Shown here piece by piece: positions 26,301-36,600 of a DNA stretch of 64,000 nt (the first letter of the stretch is position 1; every line of letters starts with the position of its first letter). Where the stretch lies: assembly GCA_013398295.1 (NCBI GenBank), contig VZSF01001525.1, forward strand, positions 32,576-96,575, read 5' to 3'. A program made the position numbers and the translations under genes. The DNA comes from Chionis minor. Its lineage: Eukaryota > Chordata > Aves > Charadriiformes > Chionididae. The notes under the pieces are model-generated. The model ran no database searches. It was not told the DNA's origin and was given only the letters and a program-made list of their open reading frames with translations.

Positions 26301-28205
26301 CTGAGAACAGGAAGCTTGCAAAAGGGCAGATGGGGGGACCCTGCTAATTGCTAACTGCCTGAATATCTACATACAGGTGAATTTGGCTAATGAAGAAAAT
26401 GATTAGTGCTAGTCAATATAGTTTTACAGGGGAAGAAACCAACTTGTTGGGCAGATCTGATTGACTCCTCAACATGAGGAAGCAGGCTGTTGCAGTCCTT
26501 CAAAGCAGGTGCGTGAATGCATCCACACTGTTCACTGGGCTGGGCGCATTCAAAGGCGCAAGCATGCACAAAATCTTACATAGCGTGAGAAATGGAGGCT
26601 GGGCCAGGGAGATCAGCCCTGGTCTTTCTTCCCGGTAATGGCTTAATGAGGGATGTAGCAGAAAAAGAAAATGCAACTCTTGGGTGCGTGATGAGACCAG
26701 ATGTGGATCTCATTATGTGTGGTGTGGGTGAGCCCAGTCCTTCGGCATGGCTTCCCAGGCTGTAGTTACCGTTTCAGAAGGGCATTGAAATGAAGGCAGC
26801 GCAGATGAGAACAGGGAGTGTTGCAGAGCTTGGGAACACACCTCACGGGGTGACTCAGCCTGAGCTTATCAAAGCGTTTGGGATGTTTGCCTTCCTCCAC
26901 AAGGAGGAAACCCCAGGTTCTCTTTAATCTAGCAGAGAGTTGGACCACTAAGTAGCCCTGGGGAGGTGAAAAACAAAGAAAGATGAGGCAGACTTTCCCT
27001 GAGCTGCTGGGAGAATCCTTTCCAAGTCATGGTTAGCTGCTCTTCTCAAAGGCATCTTGGCAAGCAGAGCGCCAGGCTCCATGCAGGGGTATCTAGATGA
27101 AAGGTAATGGGCTGTGATGCATGGGAAGCCAGAGAGATTAATTTAATGGTCTTTCCCAGACTCTGCTTGATTGGGAAGTTGTTCTTACAAAGACTTTAAC
27201 TGGTGGCACTGGCCTCTCTTGAACAGGGTAAAATGGTCCTGCAGCTCTCCAAGGAGCCCTCGGCACGGCTGCTGAAACATGTCGTCCGCTGCTACCTTCG
27301 CCTTTCCGATAACCCCAGGTAAACATTTTAGGAGTTTGGCCAGGGGCTTCTCCTGCTCCCTTGGAAATGCAGTTCTTCTTCACCGTGCCCACTCAGGGAG
27401 AGTCAAGGTGTCGTGTCTGTTCTTCCATCAGCCTTAGCTCAGTGTGGAAAAGGGGTGGGGTTTTTGGTTTGTTTGGCTTTTCTTAATTGCTAGTCCCAAG
27501 AGCTTTTATGGTACGTGGGAGAAACGGTGGTGTTTTGGGGATCATGCAGATTCAAGCTGTTCAGGCTACAACTGCCTGAGCTCAAATGTAGCTTGGACTA
27601 GGAATGAGGGAGGGACGGACTGAGGTGCGGAAGGTGCGTTACGCTCTCCATCTTCTGCATCGTGTGGGCTGTTGGCAGTAGAAGCCAATAGGTGAAATTC
27701 GGCTTGAAATCAGTTTGTATTCCCCCAGCTGATGAACAGCTCTTCCCAGAGCCGCTGGGTATGTGCTTGTTGTCCCAGCCTCTCCTGGCATTGCGTTGCT
27801 CTTGACTGATGGGTGTCAGGGCATGGGGGTTGGCTCGGTGGAGTCTAGCGTGAGGGATGGGAGATGTGCTGGCTGGCCGAACACCACCTGCTGCGGTGCT
27901 GCTGCTCGGTGCTTTCCTTGGCTGGCCCTGCCAGGGAGACCCCCAGGCAAAGGAGCGTCGTGTCCCCGTGGGGTTTGCTCCCCTCTTGCCCCTGTGAGTT
28001 TATTTGTTGGGCCCCGTTTCTTGTCTCTTGATGTAGGGCACGTGAAGCTCTCAGGCAGTGCCTTCCTGACCAACTGAAGGACACCACCTTCGCCCAGGTC
28101 CTGAAGGATGACACCACCACAAAGCGCTGGCTGGCTCAGCTCGTCAAGAACCTGCAAGAGGGTCAAGTCACTGACCCACGGGGCATCCCTCTTCCTCCGC
28201 AATGA
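14381..28205 (+). CDS. CNOT9: CCR4-NOT complex subunit 9 (RQCD1/CAF40), complete
   Basis: Armadillo-repeat subunit of the CCR4-NOT deadenylase, which binds the NOT1 scaffold and tryptophans of GW182/TNRC6 proteins in mRNA decay and miRNA silencing. Eight coding exons: 14381-14404, 19177-19356, 20471-20586, 21928-22037, 22820-22929, 23870-23968, 27227-27318, 28037-28205 (TGA 28203-28205). They sum to 900 nt, that is 299 residues plus stop, equal to the human length. The N-terminus is MHSLATAA then [18 protein letters not shown]; the C-terminus is [13 protein letters not shown]. As far as I can recall the human sequence, it is almost identical. All introns are GT-AG. Intron 1 (4.8 kb) holds an ERVL-type LTR and intron 6 (3.3 kb) a CR1 LINE. 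3' UTR follows to about 28.66 kb. Confidence 0.97.
14445..14471. repeat. (GGAGA)n short tandem repeat
   Basis: About five GGAGA/GAGGA units in CNOT9 intron 1, 40 bp after the first coding exon. Confidence 0.85.
15890..16416 (+). mobile_element. Solo LTR of an avian ERVL-type endogenous retrovirus
   Basis: A 527-bp element begins TGTCATGGTTTAACCCC and ends GAAACCATGACA, giving TG...CA termini with short inverted ends. It is flanked by the 5-bp direct repeat ACAGT (15885-15889 and 16417-16421), a target-site duplication expected for ERVL. Internally it has a TATA-like TTTATATA (about 16147) and a perfect CRE TGACGTCA (16162-16169), so transcription orientation is plus. No internal retroviral sequence is present, so it is a recombined solo LTR. 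It sits sense in CNOT9 intron 1. The family assignment is from memory of the common neoavian LTR with this start. Confidence 0.9.
25270..26111 (+). mobile_element. CR1 LINE, 5'-truncated, 3' end intact
   Basis: It carries the typical CR1 ORF2 tail: GATGCCATCCAGAGGGACCT at the start, the region downstream of the reverse transcriptase core (about 230 codons open from 25334 to 26026), then the non-coding tail TGATCTTTAATGTCCCTTCC and a terminal ATTCTATCATTCT. It is inserted sense in CNOT9 intron 6. The reading frame over the ORF2 tail is uninterrupted by stops, but the element lacks the 5' UTR, ORF1 and most of the RT, so it cannot move by itself. Confidence 0.93.
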
Positions 28206-28660
28206 CTGCTGGGAGAGGTGGGGAACCGGGGAAGAAACAGCTCAGGTTTACAAAGAACCAGGAACAGGTGACCTCTTCCATAACAAACTGGGCATGCCAG
28301 CTGGCTGCCGGCCTGTCGGACCATCCCGCCCAGCCAAAGGGCTGCTCTGTAGCAATGCAGCATGCCTCCAGGGATCGCAACACCAGCAAATGCTGATACT
28401 ACAGCTTAAAAAAAAAAAAAAAAAAATCAATAAAACCAATCTGTAAAGATCCCTGTTTCTCCAGGAGGCTTGGCTGGCATCTCTGCCCATACCACCAGGC
28501 AGGGGGTAGTGCAGATGTCTGCTCTTCCAGCTAGCTCAGCCTCCACCCAAGCGGTGTGTGACACGGGGTGTGTGCACCGCATCCCTCCAGTTCCTTGTCA
28601 CTTCTTGTTTACACCTCTGTTTAGATGAGTGAGCTGAATAAACGCCGATCCAGTTGTTTT
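28206..28660 (+). other. CNOT9: CNOT9 3' UTR with two polyadenylation signals
   Basis: After the TGA at 28203, an A-tract of about 20 (28408-28426) is followed immediately by AATAAA at 28429-28434. A second AATAAA lies at 28637-28642. Either could end the transcript; the second is followed by T-rich sequence (GTTGTTTTATCC), which fits a downstream element better. Confidence 0.7.
28637..28642 (+). terminator. AATAAA polyadenylation signal, likely CNOT9 distal
   Basis: Canonical AATAAA 432 bp after the CNOT9 stop, followed within 20 bp by a T/G-rich stretch. Confidence 0.65.
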
Positions 28661-30199
28661 ATCCTCTCTTAAGACTGCTACTCAGCTGCAGGTAGCCTGG
28701 GGGCAACTTTCTTCCCTGCCAGCACATCCTTGCTCCTGGCTCTGCATCTGGCTGGCGCAGCGAGCTTCTCTCTTCCTTTCCTTTGGCACGGAGGCAGTGG
28801 CTAGAGCTGGGCCACCGCGGTGCTCGCCCCAGGAGGAGGGGTGGATTACTTGCGATGAACCCACGCGTCATAAGCTTGCTTCCCAGGGCTCTGGGGAAGG
28901 AGAAGACGGCAGGACTGTGGCTCTTGTGCTGTAAATAGTGCGCTCCCGCAGCTAACCAGCAGCCAGGGGCTGATGTCTGCTGACCTCCCATCTAGCCCGG
29001 CTCTTGCCTGGAGGGGCTGCTGGCTGGCTCGTCAAACAGAGCTCAGTGTTAGGGAACCTGCCTTGTGGTGGTCGGCAGGCTGCCGATGGATGATCCCCTG
29101 CCGCGGGACAGCTGGGAGCAACGTCCTGTGGGATCCAGGTATGCCGGCTTCCCTGCCTGCCGCTGCCTGCCAGGCGTCTCTGAGTCCTGGCCCCCCCTCC
29201 TCCACCTCATCTCTGCCAGCCGGCCGCAGCCATTTCAGCTTTCAAACCTGCCTTGGTGCCTGCCTCGGCCCCGCCACAATTAAACTGGACCAGCAGCCGC
29301 TTACCTGCCTTCCCTGCGCCGAGAGGTCAGCATGGCCGCAGCAGGCTCTCGGAAGCAGCCAAGGAGCTCCCAGGCTCTGCCGCAGCAAAGCCTGCTCTGC
29401 CTGCGCTTGGCTGCAGGCAAGCCTGGGCAGCTACTCGATTTCTCCCCCCTCCTCGAGTAGCCCATTCTGCTGATCATCTGCGGTGTCGTGCCAACAGTGT
29501 CTTAAATCCCATCGTTTCCCTTCCCTCCTCCCCTCGCAGCCTTCCGTAACAAGGCCGGAGCACGGCCTCTTCCTTACCCACAGCGTCCCGTTTTATAACC
29601 ATCACCACCTTTTTCCCTCCCCTCCACCCTGACCTTGACAGGGCGTGAAAGTGCTTCTGTTCGGGGTTGTTGGTTTTGTTGTTTTTTTTTTTTTTTTTTT
29701 CTTTTCTTTTTGTAAGTTCAGGAGGTGAAATAACAAAACCCCAGCCAGCACACATTGCTCCCAGTCTGGTCTCTTGGGGAGGGCAAGCGGTGAGGTGGGA
29801 AGGGGGGAATTTATTGCAGACGGGAGGAAGGGGGCTGTGGCAGTGTGGGGATGTGAGCTGTGGCCTTTCCCGGTGGGAGCTGGCTGCATCCCTACGGCAC
29901 ACCTGGAGCAGGTGAGGGGGTTTGGGGTGGAGGTAGCGCGTGGTCTTGCGGTGCAGGAAGGCAGCGACCGCTCTTCCCCGGTGGGCTCCGGATGGAGCGG
30001 TCGCTGCCTTCCTGCAGTGCTTTTCCAAGCATCACCACAGTTGCCCAGGATCCAGGTCTGTTAGAGCATCGGCTGCCTGAAGGCCTTGCACCCAAGGGTG
30101 GCCCAACTTCTATCCCCATGCGAGTTTTGCCCCAGGATGCTCAAGTCCTGCCCTGCTCTTTGGGTCCTGCACCCCTCCCAAATGGAGGGTCCTGACCCT
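28661..30199. other. Intergenic, CNOT9 to PLCD4, no gene seen
   Basis: GC-rich sequence with many open frames that look compositional: no splice-consistent exons and no similarity to a known family. It contains a T-tract of about 22 (about 29680-29701) and a perfect inverted repeat at 29952-30016. Confidence 0.6.
29952..30016. repeat. Perfect 22-bp inverted repeat (hairpin)
   Basis: Arms 29952-29973 and 29995-30016 are exact reverse complements over 22 bp, separated by a 21-bp spacer (29974-29994). The left arm contains GGCAGCGACCGC and the right arm GCGGTCGCTGCC. The arms end sharply outside; inside, a T/G wobble could extend the stem by one. No coding frame supports it. See findings for interpretation. 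Confidence 0.95.
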
Positions 30200-30360
30200 G
30201 GGAGTGCCTGCGGACCACCCTGTGTGGGGAAGGGGACGGGGACGCAGTGGGGACCCTCTGACGGGTGCGGGCGTGTCTGGGGCTGGACAGCCTGTGCTGG
30301 AGGGTGGGAAGGGGGGGGCTCAGCCCCAAGCGGGGGACGCTGTAGGGTGCTGCCAGCCCC

Positions 30361-30361
30361 N
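30361..30361. other. Single-N assembly join
   Basis: An isolated N in GC-rich sequence 61 bp before the first copy of the 511-bp duplication. Probably a collapsed or unsized gap. Confidence 0.9.
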
Positions 30362-30421
30362 CCGCAGGCGGCGGAGCGGAGCGGAACGGAGCGGCGCGGC
30401 GCGGCACCGGCGGCACCGGAG

Positions 30422-30932
30422 AAAGCGGGTACGGACGGGGCTGGGCGCTGGGATCTCCGCGGGGGAACCGGGCGTCCTGCGGGGTGGGCTGGGGACCCCC
30501 GGGACGTCCCCGAGCCGGCTGGCACGGGTGGCGTGGGGTGCGGGGAGAGGTGCCGGCGGTTTTGTTTCCTCTGCTTCAAGGTGTGCCTTGTCCCCCGGCT
30601 TGTGCTGCCCCATCCCGGAGCGCCCCCCCCACCCTTTCCCCGACCCGTCTGACCCCGCTGGTCCCCCCTGCGTGGGTCAGTCTCCATCCTCGGGCGCTGC
30701 AGCGCGGTCCGGGGCAGGCGGGAAGGCTGCGTGGGGCAGCGGGGGCTGAGCAGTCGGTGGGCACACCGGGACGGCGGGAGGGTTGGGGGGTGCACATCCC
30801 TCCCTGCTTTGGCACGGCCACCCCCACGGGGGCATTTCGTTCCACCGGGGGACTCCGTGCTGGAGCGGCTGGGGAGCACTCACACCCGCCGGCCCTCCAG
30901 CTCCGCTCGGGGACTGTCACCTCCAGGAGAGA
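30422..30932. repeat. 511-bp exact duplication, copy 1
   Basis: Starts AAAGCGGGTACGGACGGGG and ends CTCCAGGAGAGA; repeated with no difference I could see at 31072-31582 (offset exactly 650). The copies diverge abruptly after the shared end: CACCGCC here, AGCTGCGG in copy 2. Confidence 0.95.
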
Positions 30933-31070
30933 CACCGCCTGCCACCGCCTTCCCCCCCCTCCCCGTCCCTCGGCAGCGGCGTGACCTTAATCCGAGGCGA
31001 CCTTGAGAGGAGGCGGCTGCGGGCAGTGCGGGGGGCCGGGGGCGTCCCGCCGGGGCGGGTGGCCGGGGGC

Positions 31071-31582
31071 NAAAGCGGGTACGGACGGGGCTGGGCGCTG
31101 GGATCTCCGCGGGGGAACCGGGCGTCCTGCGGGGTGGGCTGGGGACCCCCGGGACGTCCCCGAGCCGGCTGGCACGGGTGGCGTGGGGTGCGGGGAGAGG
31201 TGCCGGCGGTTTTGTTTCCTCTGCTTCAAGGTGTGCCTTGTCCCCCGGCTTGTGCTGCCCCATCCCGGAGCGCCCCCCCCACCCTTTCCCCGACCCGTCT
31301 GACCCCGCTGGTCCCCCCTGCGTGGGTCAGTCTCCATCCTCGGGCGCTGCAGCGCGGTCCGGGGCAGGCGGGAAGGCTGCGTGGGGCAGCGGGGGCTGAG
31401 CAGTCGGTGGGCACACCGGGACGGCGGGAGGGTTGGGGGGTGCACATCCCTCCCTGCTTTGGCACGGCCACCCCCACGGGGGCATTTCGTTCCACCGGGG
31501 GACTCCGTGCTGGAGCGGCTGGGGAGCACTCACACCCGCCGGCCCTCCAGCTCCGCTCGGGGACTGTCACCTCCAGGAGAGA
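31071..31582. repeat. 511-bp exact duplication, copy 2, starting at a single N
   Basis: N at 31071, then 31072-31582 equals 30422-30932. The fact that identity starts at the very base after an N strongly suggests that two overlapping contigs were laid end to end instead of merged. Confidence 0.95.
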
Positions 31583-33650
31583 AGCTGCGGTGGCTCAGCC
31601 TGTGCTGGGGGCAGCTGGGGCTGTCCCTGGCAGGAGGCAGCTGCCCTGCGGGAAGCACTTGGATTGGGTTTCTCCAGCCCCTGGCTCCCGTCCCGCTCTC
31701 CTCGACAGTGGAACTCAGACGGGCAGGAGGGGGGCTGCGCTGGGCTCAGGGCATCAGTGGGGTGAGCTGAACAGCCGTGTCCTTGCATCCACACTCCCGG
31801 GATCTTCCCTGCGCTGGAAGGGATCCTCTCTTCTTTGCTGCGTGCGCGGGGAAGGCACAACTCCTGCGGCTGGGGCAAGGTTGGGCATGCTTGGGCCGTG
31901 CTGGGAGCCTGGAAGGGCTGGTGCCGGGGGAGATTGGTTTAGCTCCAAAATCTCAGCATGGTTACAGGACTGGAGGTTACAAGCAGCTCCCTTGCACGCT
32001 GCCTCCTTGCACACGTGTGTGTCAGGGTGCAGAGAGGACAGACCCAACGGTGGCACCAAGCCCATCTCTGTCCCAGGCCGGTGTCTCTTGCTGCTCCTCC
32101 AGCCTCAGTGCCTCCTGCTCCACCCCACCTTCCCAAAACCATCCCCATTTCCATCCCATCGCCTGCTGTAGCACAAGGACTGCGTGCGGGGCAGGTGGGC
32201 ACCTGGAGCTGTGACTCTGCAAAGTGGTCACACCGGGCCCGGTGCTGCCAGGAGGCAGGAGGGTGCAGACAGATAGGTGACAGGGGTTGTCCCCCTGCTG
32301 GTCCCTGCAGGCCGTGGGGTGCAGGGGGGCTGAGAGCATGCTGGGGCATTCCAGGGGCTGTGCAAGCCAGCAGGCATCAGGGCACCCACTCCGCAGGGTC
32401 TGAGAGAAGCATGGTGCCAACTCCCCATTTGTGGGTGCAGGTGCCCTGAACCCGGGGCCGGTGAGTCAGTTTCCCCCCCGGCACCTCAGGTGCGGGAGGG
32501 TGCAGGCAGTGCAGCGAGTCCTGGTGGCCCTGGGAACACGCAGCCGTGGCACTGGGCGCTGCTGCGAGGCAGCTGGGATGGCGCCCCAGTCGCTCCGTGT
32601 CTCCAGCAACACGTGAGGTCCCCAAGAGCGTGGACAGGCAGTCCGCATGGTTCCAGCCAGCGCTGTGCTGGGGTGTCTGCCCTGCTCGGCCCCACACCGA
32701 GCTGGGGTCTGGCAGCCGGGCTTGGCAGCTGCCTGCACACTGACGGCACCGGCTATTCCCGGCCCCGCACCGCCGGTTCCTGTGCTGAGTCAGGGGCCTG
32801 GGGCACAACTGCCACCCCTGCGCCCCGGCACAGAGCCCTTTGCCCCGAGGGACCCCCCGGGTCCCCTCTTGTACCCAAACCCCAGCTCCTTCACTGCGGC
32901 GGCGTCTGCTCCTCGAGAGCTCAGCTCCAACAGCCGGGTGACAGGCACATACAGCGATTTGTCAGTCTAATTAAAGCCTTAACTGCCTAATCAAAGCCTT
33001 ATTGTCAGTCCAGTTGTATTTATAGTCCCACTCGAGGCAGCGCGCTCCCTGTACGGCTCCTGGTGCAGTCGTAGCCCCAGGGTGCCAGTGTTCCCCAGGG
33101 CAGAAGGGGCTGGGGAAGCTGAGGGTCTTGCTCTACGCCCCCTTCCTTGCTCTTACAGCAAATAAGCCTCTCCCTTACTTCCAAATTTACTGGTTGGAGG
33201 CCGTTGCCCAGGCAGTGGGGGCTTGTTCTTGACTCTCCCAGGCACCCCCCGAGCAGTTTTTGCCACCTCCCGGGGCTGCTTCTCCCCTGGGAGCAGTGAC
33301 TGGAGGAGCAGCAGGGCTCGGATACCCACCAGGCTGCCGATGGCTGCGTTCGCAAGTTTTTCTGTTTTTCTCCGACACCTTTCGAGCTCTGGCTTCCCGG
33401 TAACGCAAATTAATATTTCATGAGCACGGCGGGGTGAACTCGACACTTAAGGAAGGCAATGACCCAGCGGGAGACAGGCGCAGGTGTGCTCACACCCACC
33501 CGGCCAAGGGCACATGCACTTTGCACATGCGTGGGCACGGCCAGAGCCCACCCGGTGGGACCCGGGCACGGGGGGCAGTCCAGGCCTGCTCCCCCCAGCT
33601 GCCCTCTCTCTTCCCTCCCCAGCGGTCGCCAGCACGGAGGAGGCAGAGCC
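31583..33650. other. Upstream of the PLCD4 start codon, no coding gene seen
   Basis: GC-rich non-coding sequence, probably PLCD4 5' intron. Open frames here are compositional. A short AT-rich patch at about 32965-33010 carries two near-identical TAAT/CAAAG elements (see findings). An acceptor-like CTTCCCTCCCCAG at about 33610-33622 may start the exon that carries the PLCD4 ATG. Confidence 0.55.
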
Positions 33651-36600
33651 ATGGCATCGCTGCTGTGCAACGCCCGTGAGTGCCCCGGTGGAGGGGAGGC
33701 ATGGGACGGGAAACCGGGCCACCCGGATTTACGCTGGCTGGGGCAAATCTGGGCTGTGGGTTGAACTCACCTTGCCGCACTCCACAGCCATCGGGATTGG
33801 GCGTGGAAGTGCTGAGGGTGGATGGGAAGGGTCGATGGGGAATGCGGAATTACCTTCTGCCCCTCTTGTGGTGAAAGGAGTTTGTTTTGGGAGTTTGTCC
33901 CTCCTCCATCCCAAATCCAGGGACCACGGGGTGGGAGGGAGCAAGGTAGCAGGGTGCAGTACCCGGGTAACCCCACCTTCAGTGATGCAGCCCACGCCGC
34001 CCCCAGGCATCCAGCTCACAGACACGCTGGAGCAGATGCAGCAAGGGACGCTGATGCGCAAAGTCAAGTCCAAGAGCTGGAAGAAGCAGCGTTACTTCAA
34101 GCTGCAGGATGACTGCATGACCATCTGGTACCAGTCCAAGAGGACGGGCAAAATTGAGTCTGCCTGTGAGTACTGGCTCCTGTGTGTTGTCCGTGGGGCC
34201 ATCAGTAGGGTTCACAGTGAACGGGAGTGTGACTGCATGGAGATTCTTGGAGACCATGCTTGCTGGGGTGGGGTGCTGGGGCATTCAAGAGAGGCTCTGT
34301 GTGCATGCACCTCTCCATGACGCATCCTGTGCCCAGCAGGAACCATGGGTCACAAGGACTGAGTAGAATTTGCAGCTGATACAAGTGGAAGATCTGGCAT
34401 GCCAGCTTAGGAGTAGGCAGACAAACAGAGGCAGAGATGGATGAGTAGCTCAGTGGATGGATGGATGGATGGATCAATGTTTGCATGGATGGATGGATGG
34501 ATGTTTAGATGATTGGATGAGTAGCTCAGTTGGTGGATGAATAGCTGGATGAGTGGAAGAAGGAATGGCTGGAAGGACAGATGTCTGTGGGCTGTGCCCC
34601 CTGCCCTGCAGTCCTTATCCCCCATAGACAGGCCTCCCCTCCCTCTGCCACAGTCTCCATCAGCGATGTGGAGACTGTGCGGGAAGGGCACCAGTCGGAG
34701 GTGCTGCAGAGCCTGGCTGAGGAGTTCCCCCCTGAGCGCTGCTTCACCATTGTCTTCTACGGCCGCCGGGGAAACCTGGACCTCATTGCCAGCTCAGCAG
34801 AGGAGGCACAGTGCTGGGTCCAGGGCCTACGCCAGCTCATCGAGGTGGCCACCAGCATGGATCAAAGGGAGAAGATAGACCAATATCCTTCCTGTGTTCA
34901 CCACTCTGCCCTCCACACCCAGTCCTTCCCTCCTCTCCTGCATTGCCCCAGTGCGTGCTTGGCTCTTCTGGGTCTCACCATCTGCATCAGGGCAGAGAGA
35001 GTCCACAGAAAAAGGAAAGGAGGCTCTCTGATGCTCCCCAGTTCCAACTCTGTTAGCCAAAGTCCTTTCCCTTAACACCTGCCCTGGTTTCTTGCACATG
35101 GATTCGTGACTGGTTTCAGAAAGCTGACAAGAATAAGGACGGGCGCATGAACTTCAAGGAGGTGCAGCGTCTCCTCAAGATGATGAATGTGGACATGAAT
35201 GAGGATCATGCCCTGCGGCTCTTCCAAGTAAGCATCACAGCTGAGGGGCTGGAGAGGCTGAGGAGGGGCTGGAGGGGCTTGAGCAAGATGCACAACACCC
35301 CTCTGCAGAAAGATGTGTTCACTTTTTTCTTTCTGTCCATCCATCCATCCATCTGTTTGTCCATCTCTTGGTCCATGGACCCATCCGTCTATCAGTCCAC
35401 CTAACCAGCCCTCTATCTACCAATCCATCCATCCGTCCATCCGTTCACACACTGATCAATACCTATCACTGTAGCTTGCATGGAGTCTCTGTGCCCTCCA
35501 CTGGGGGTGGGCAACCCCCCCCGCCAGCCCCAAGGGGTGGCCAGGACACCGCGTTTTGCCCTGGCTGGTTGCTGAGTGAGCTCCCTTGCAGGCTGCTGAC
35601 AAGTCAGAGTCAGGGACGCTGGAAGGGGAGGAGTTTGTGCTCTTCTACAAGGCTCTCACGCAGCGGGAGGAAGTGCTGAGCCTCTTCCAGGACTTCTCTG
35701 AGGATGGGAAGAAGCTGACGCTGCTGGAGCTGGTGGATTTCCTGCGGCAGGAGCAGCTGGAGGACGAGGGTACAGAGGAGCTGGCCATGGAGCTCATCGA
35801 CAAGTATGAACCATCAGAGACAGGTGAGAGCCAGCCCAGATATCGGCTGTGCTCTGCGCGGTGGGGAAGGAGAGGGCTGAGACCTACAGCCCCACAGCAG
35901 GGGCACCCCCAGCCCCATCCTGCTGTGGGTGGACACAGGGGGAAGGTTCACCATAGTGTGATCTGGGGGCAGTTTCCATTTTTTGGTCCATTTTTGGACC
36001 ACTTTGGTGTAGAAGGTTGACCAGCCATGGGGTGCAAGCTATGGCTTTGGGGTCCGCTGCCCACCTTCCCATGGCTGCTGCTCTGGGCCATCTCTTCCTG
36101 TGCACCAGCCTCTGGCAGGAGCCGTGCCTACCAGGTTGGGGGTGCTGGCAGCCCCGTTTGTCCTGGTCTTGTCATCTCCGGGTTCCCGGCTGTTGCTGAG
36201 CCTCCCCCTCCACCTGCAGCCCGGGCTCGTCATGCGCTGAGCGCCGATGGGTTCCTCATGTACCTCTGCTCCCCGGAGGGCTCCATCTTCAACCCCCGGC
36301 ACCGGGCGCTATGGCAGGACATGAGCCAGCCGCTCTGCCACTACTTCATCTCCTCCTCCCACAACACCTACCTGATAGAGGACCAGATCCGGGGCCAGAG
36401 CAGCATCGAGGGCTACATCAGGTAAAGGGGCTGCCCCCCAACACCCTCCTGCCCCAGTGCTGTGCCCCACGGAGCTGTGTGGGGCAAAGACGGAAGCTCC
36501 TTTGCCTACTCCATGGTCCAGCACCCCTACGGCTATGCCATGTGGTGCTCGGCAAGGGGGATGCTGCGCCCGGCTCTACCTGCCCTGCATGCAGCAGCAT

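Larger units (their letters stand above)
30200..31071 (+). promoter_or_regulatory. CpG-rich island, candidate PLCD4 upstream promoter / non-coding first exon
   Basis: Very GC- and CpG-rich DNA about 2.6-3.4 kb upstream of the PLCD4 ATG, on the same side as PLCD4. A GCGGAGCGGAGCGGAACGGA tract leads into GAGAAAGCGGGTACGG, which would provide a GTACGG donor for an untranslated first exon (inference). Single Ns at 30361 and 31071 show the assembly is unreliable here. Confidence 0.4.

Noticed and set aside
28973..29473. Plus-strand open frame of 166 codons after CNOT9
   Set aside because: Ser/Pro/Ala-rich compositional frame in GC-rich DNA, no homology recognised.
29474..30028. Minus-strand open frame of 184 codons in the intergenic region
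   Set aside because: Contains a poly-Lys run from the T-tract and the hairpin; no family, no splice support.
30783..32171. Plus-strand open frame of 462 codons upstream of PLCD4
   Set aside because: It runs across an N and the duplicated segment, repeats itself, is Gly/Pro/Ala/Arg-rich from CpG-island composition, and shows no known domain.
34883..34900. Reading PLCD4 exon 3 through 34883 as coding
   Set aside because: The frame departs from the family immediately (Tyr-Pro-Ser instead of Trp) and the U12 signals explain the boundary.
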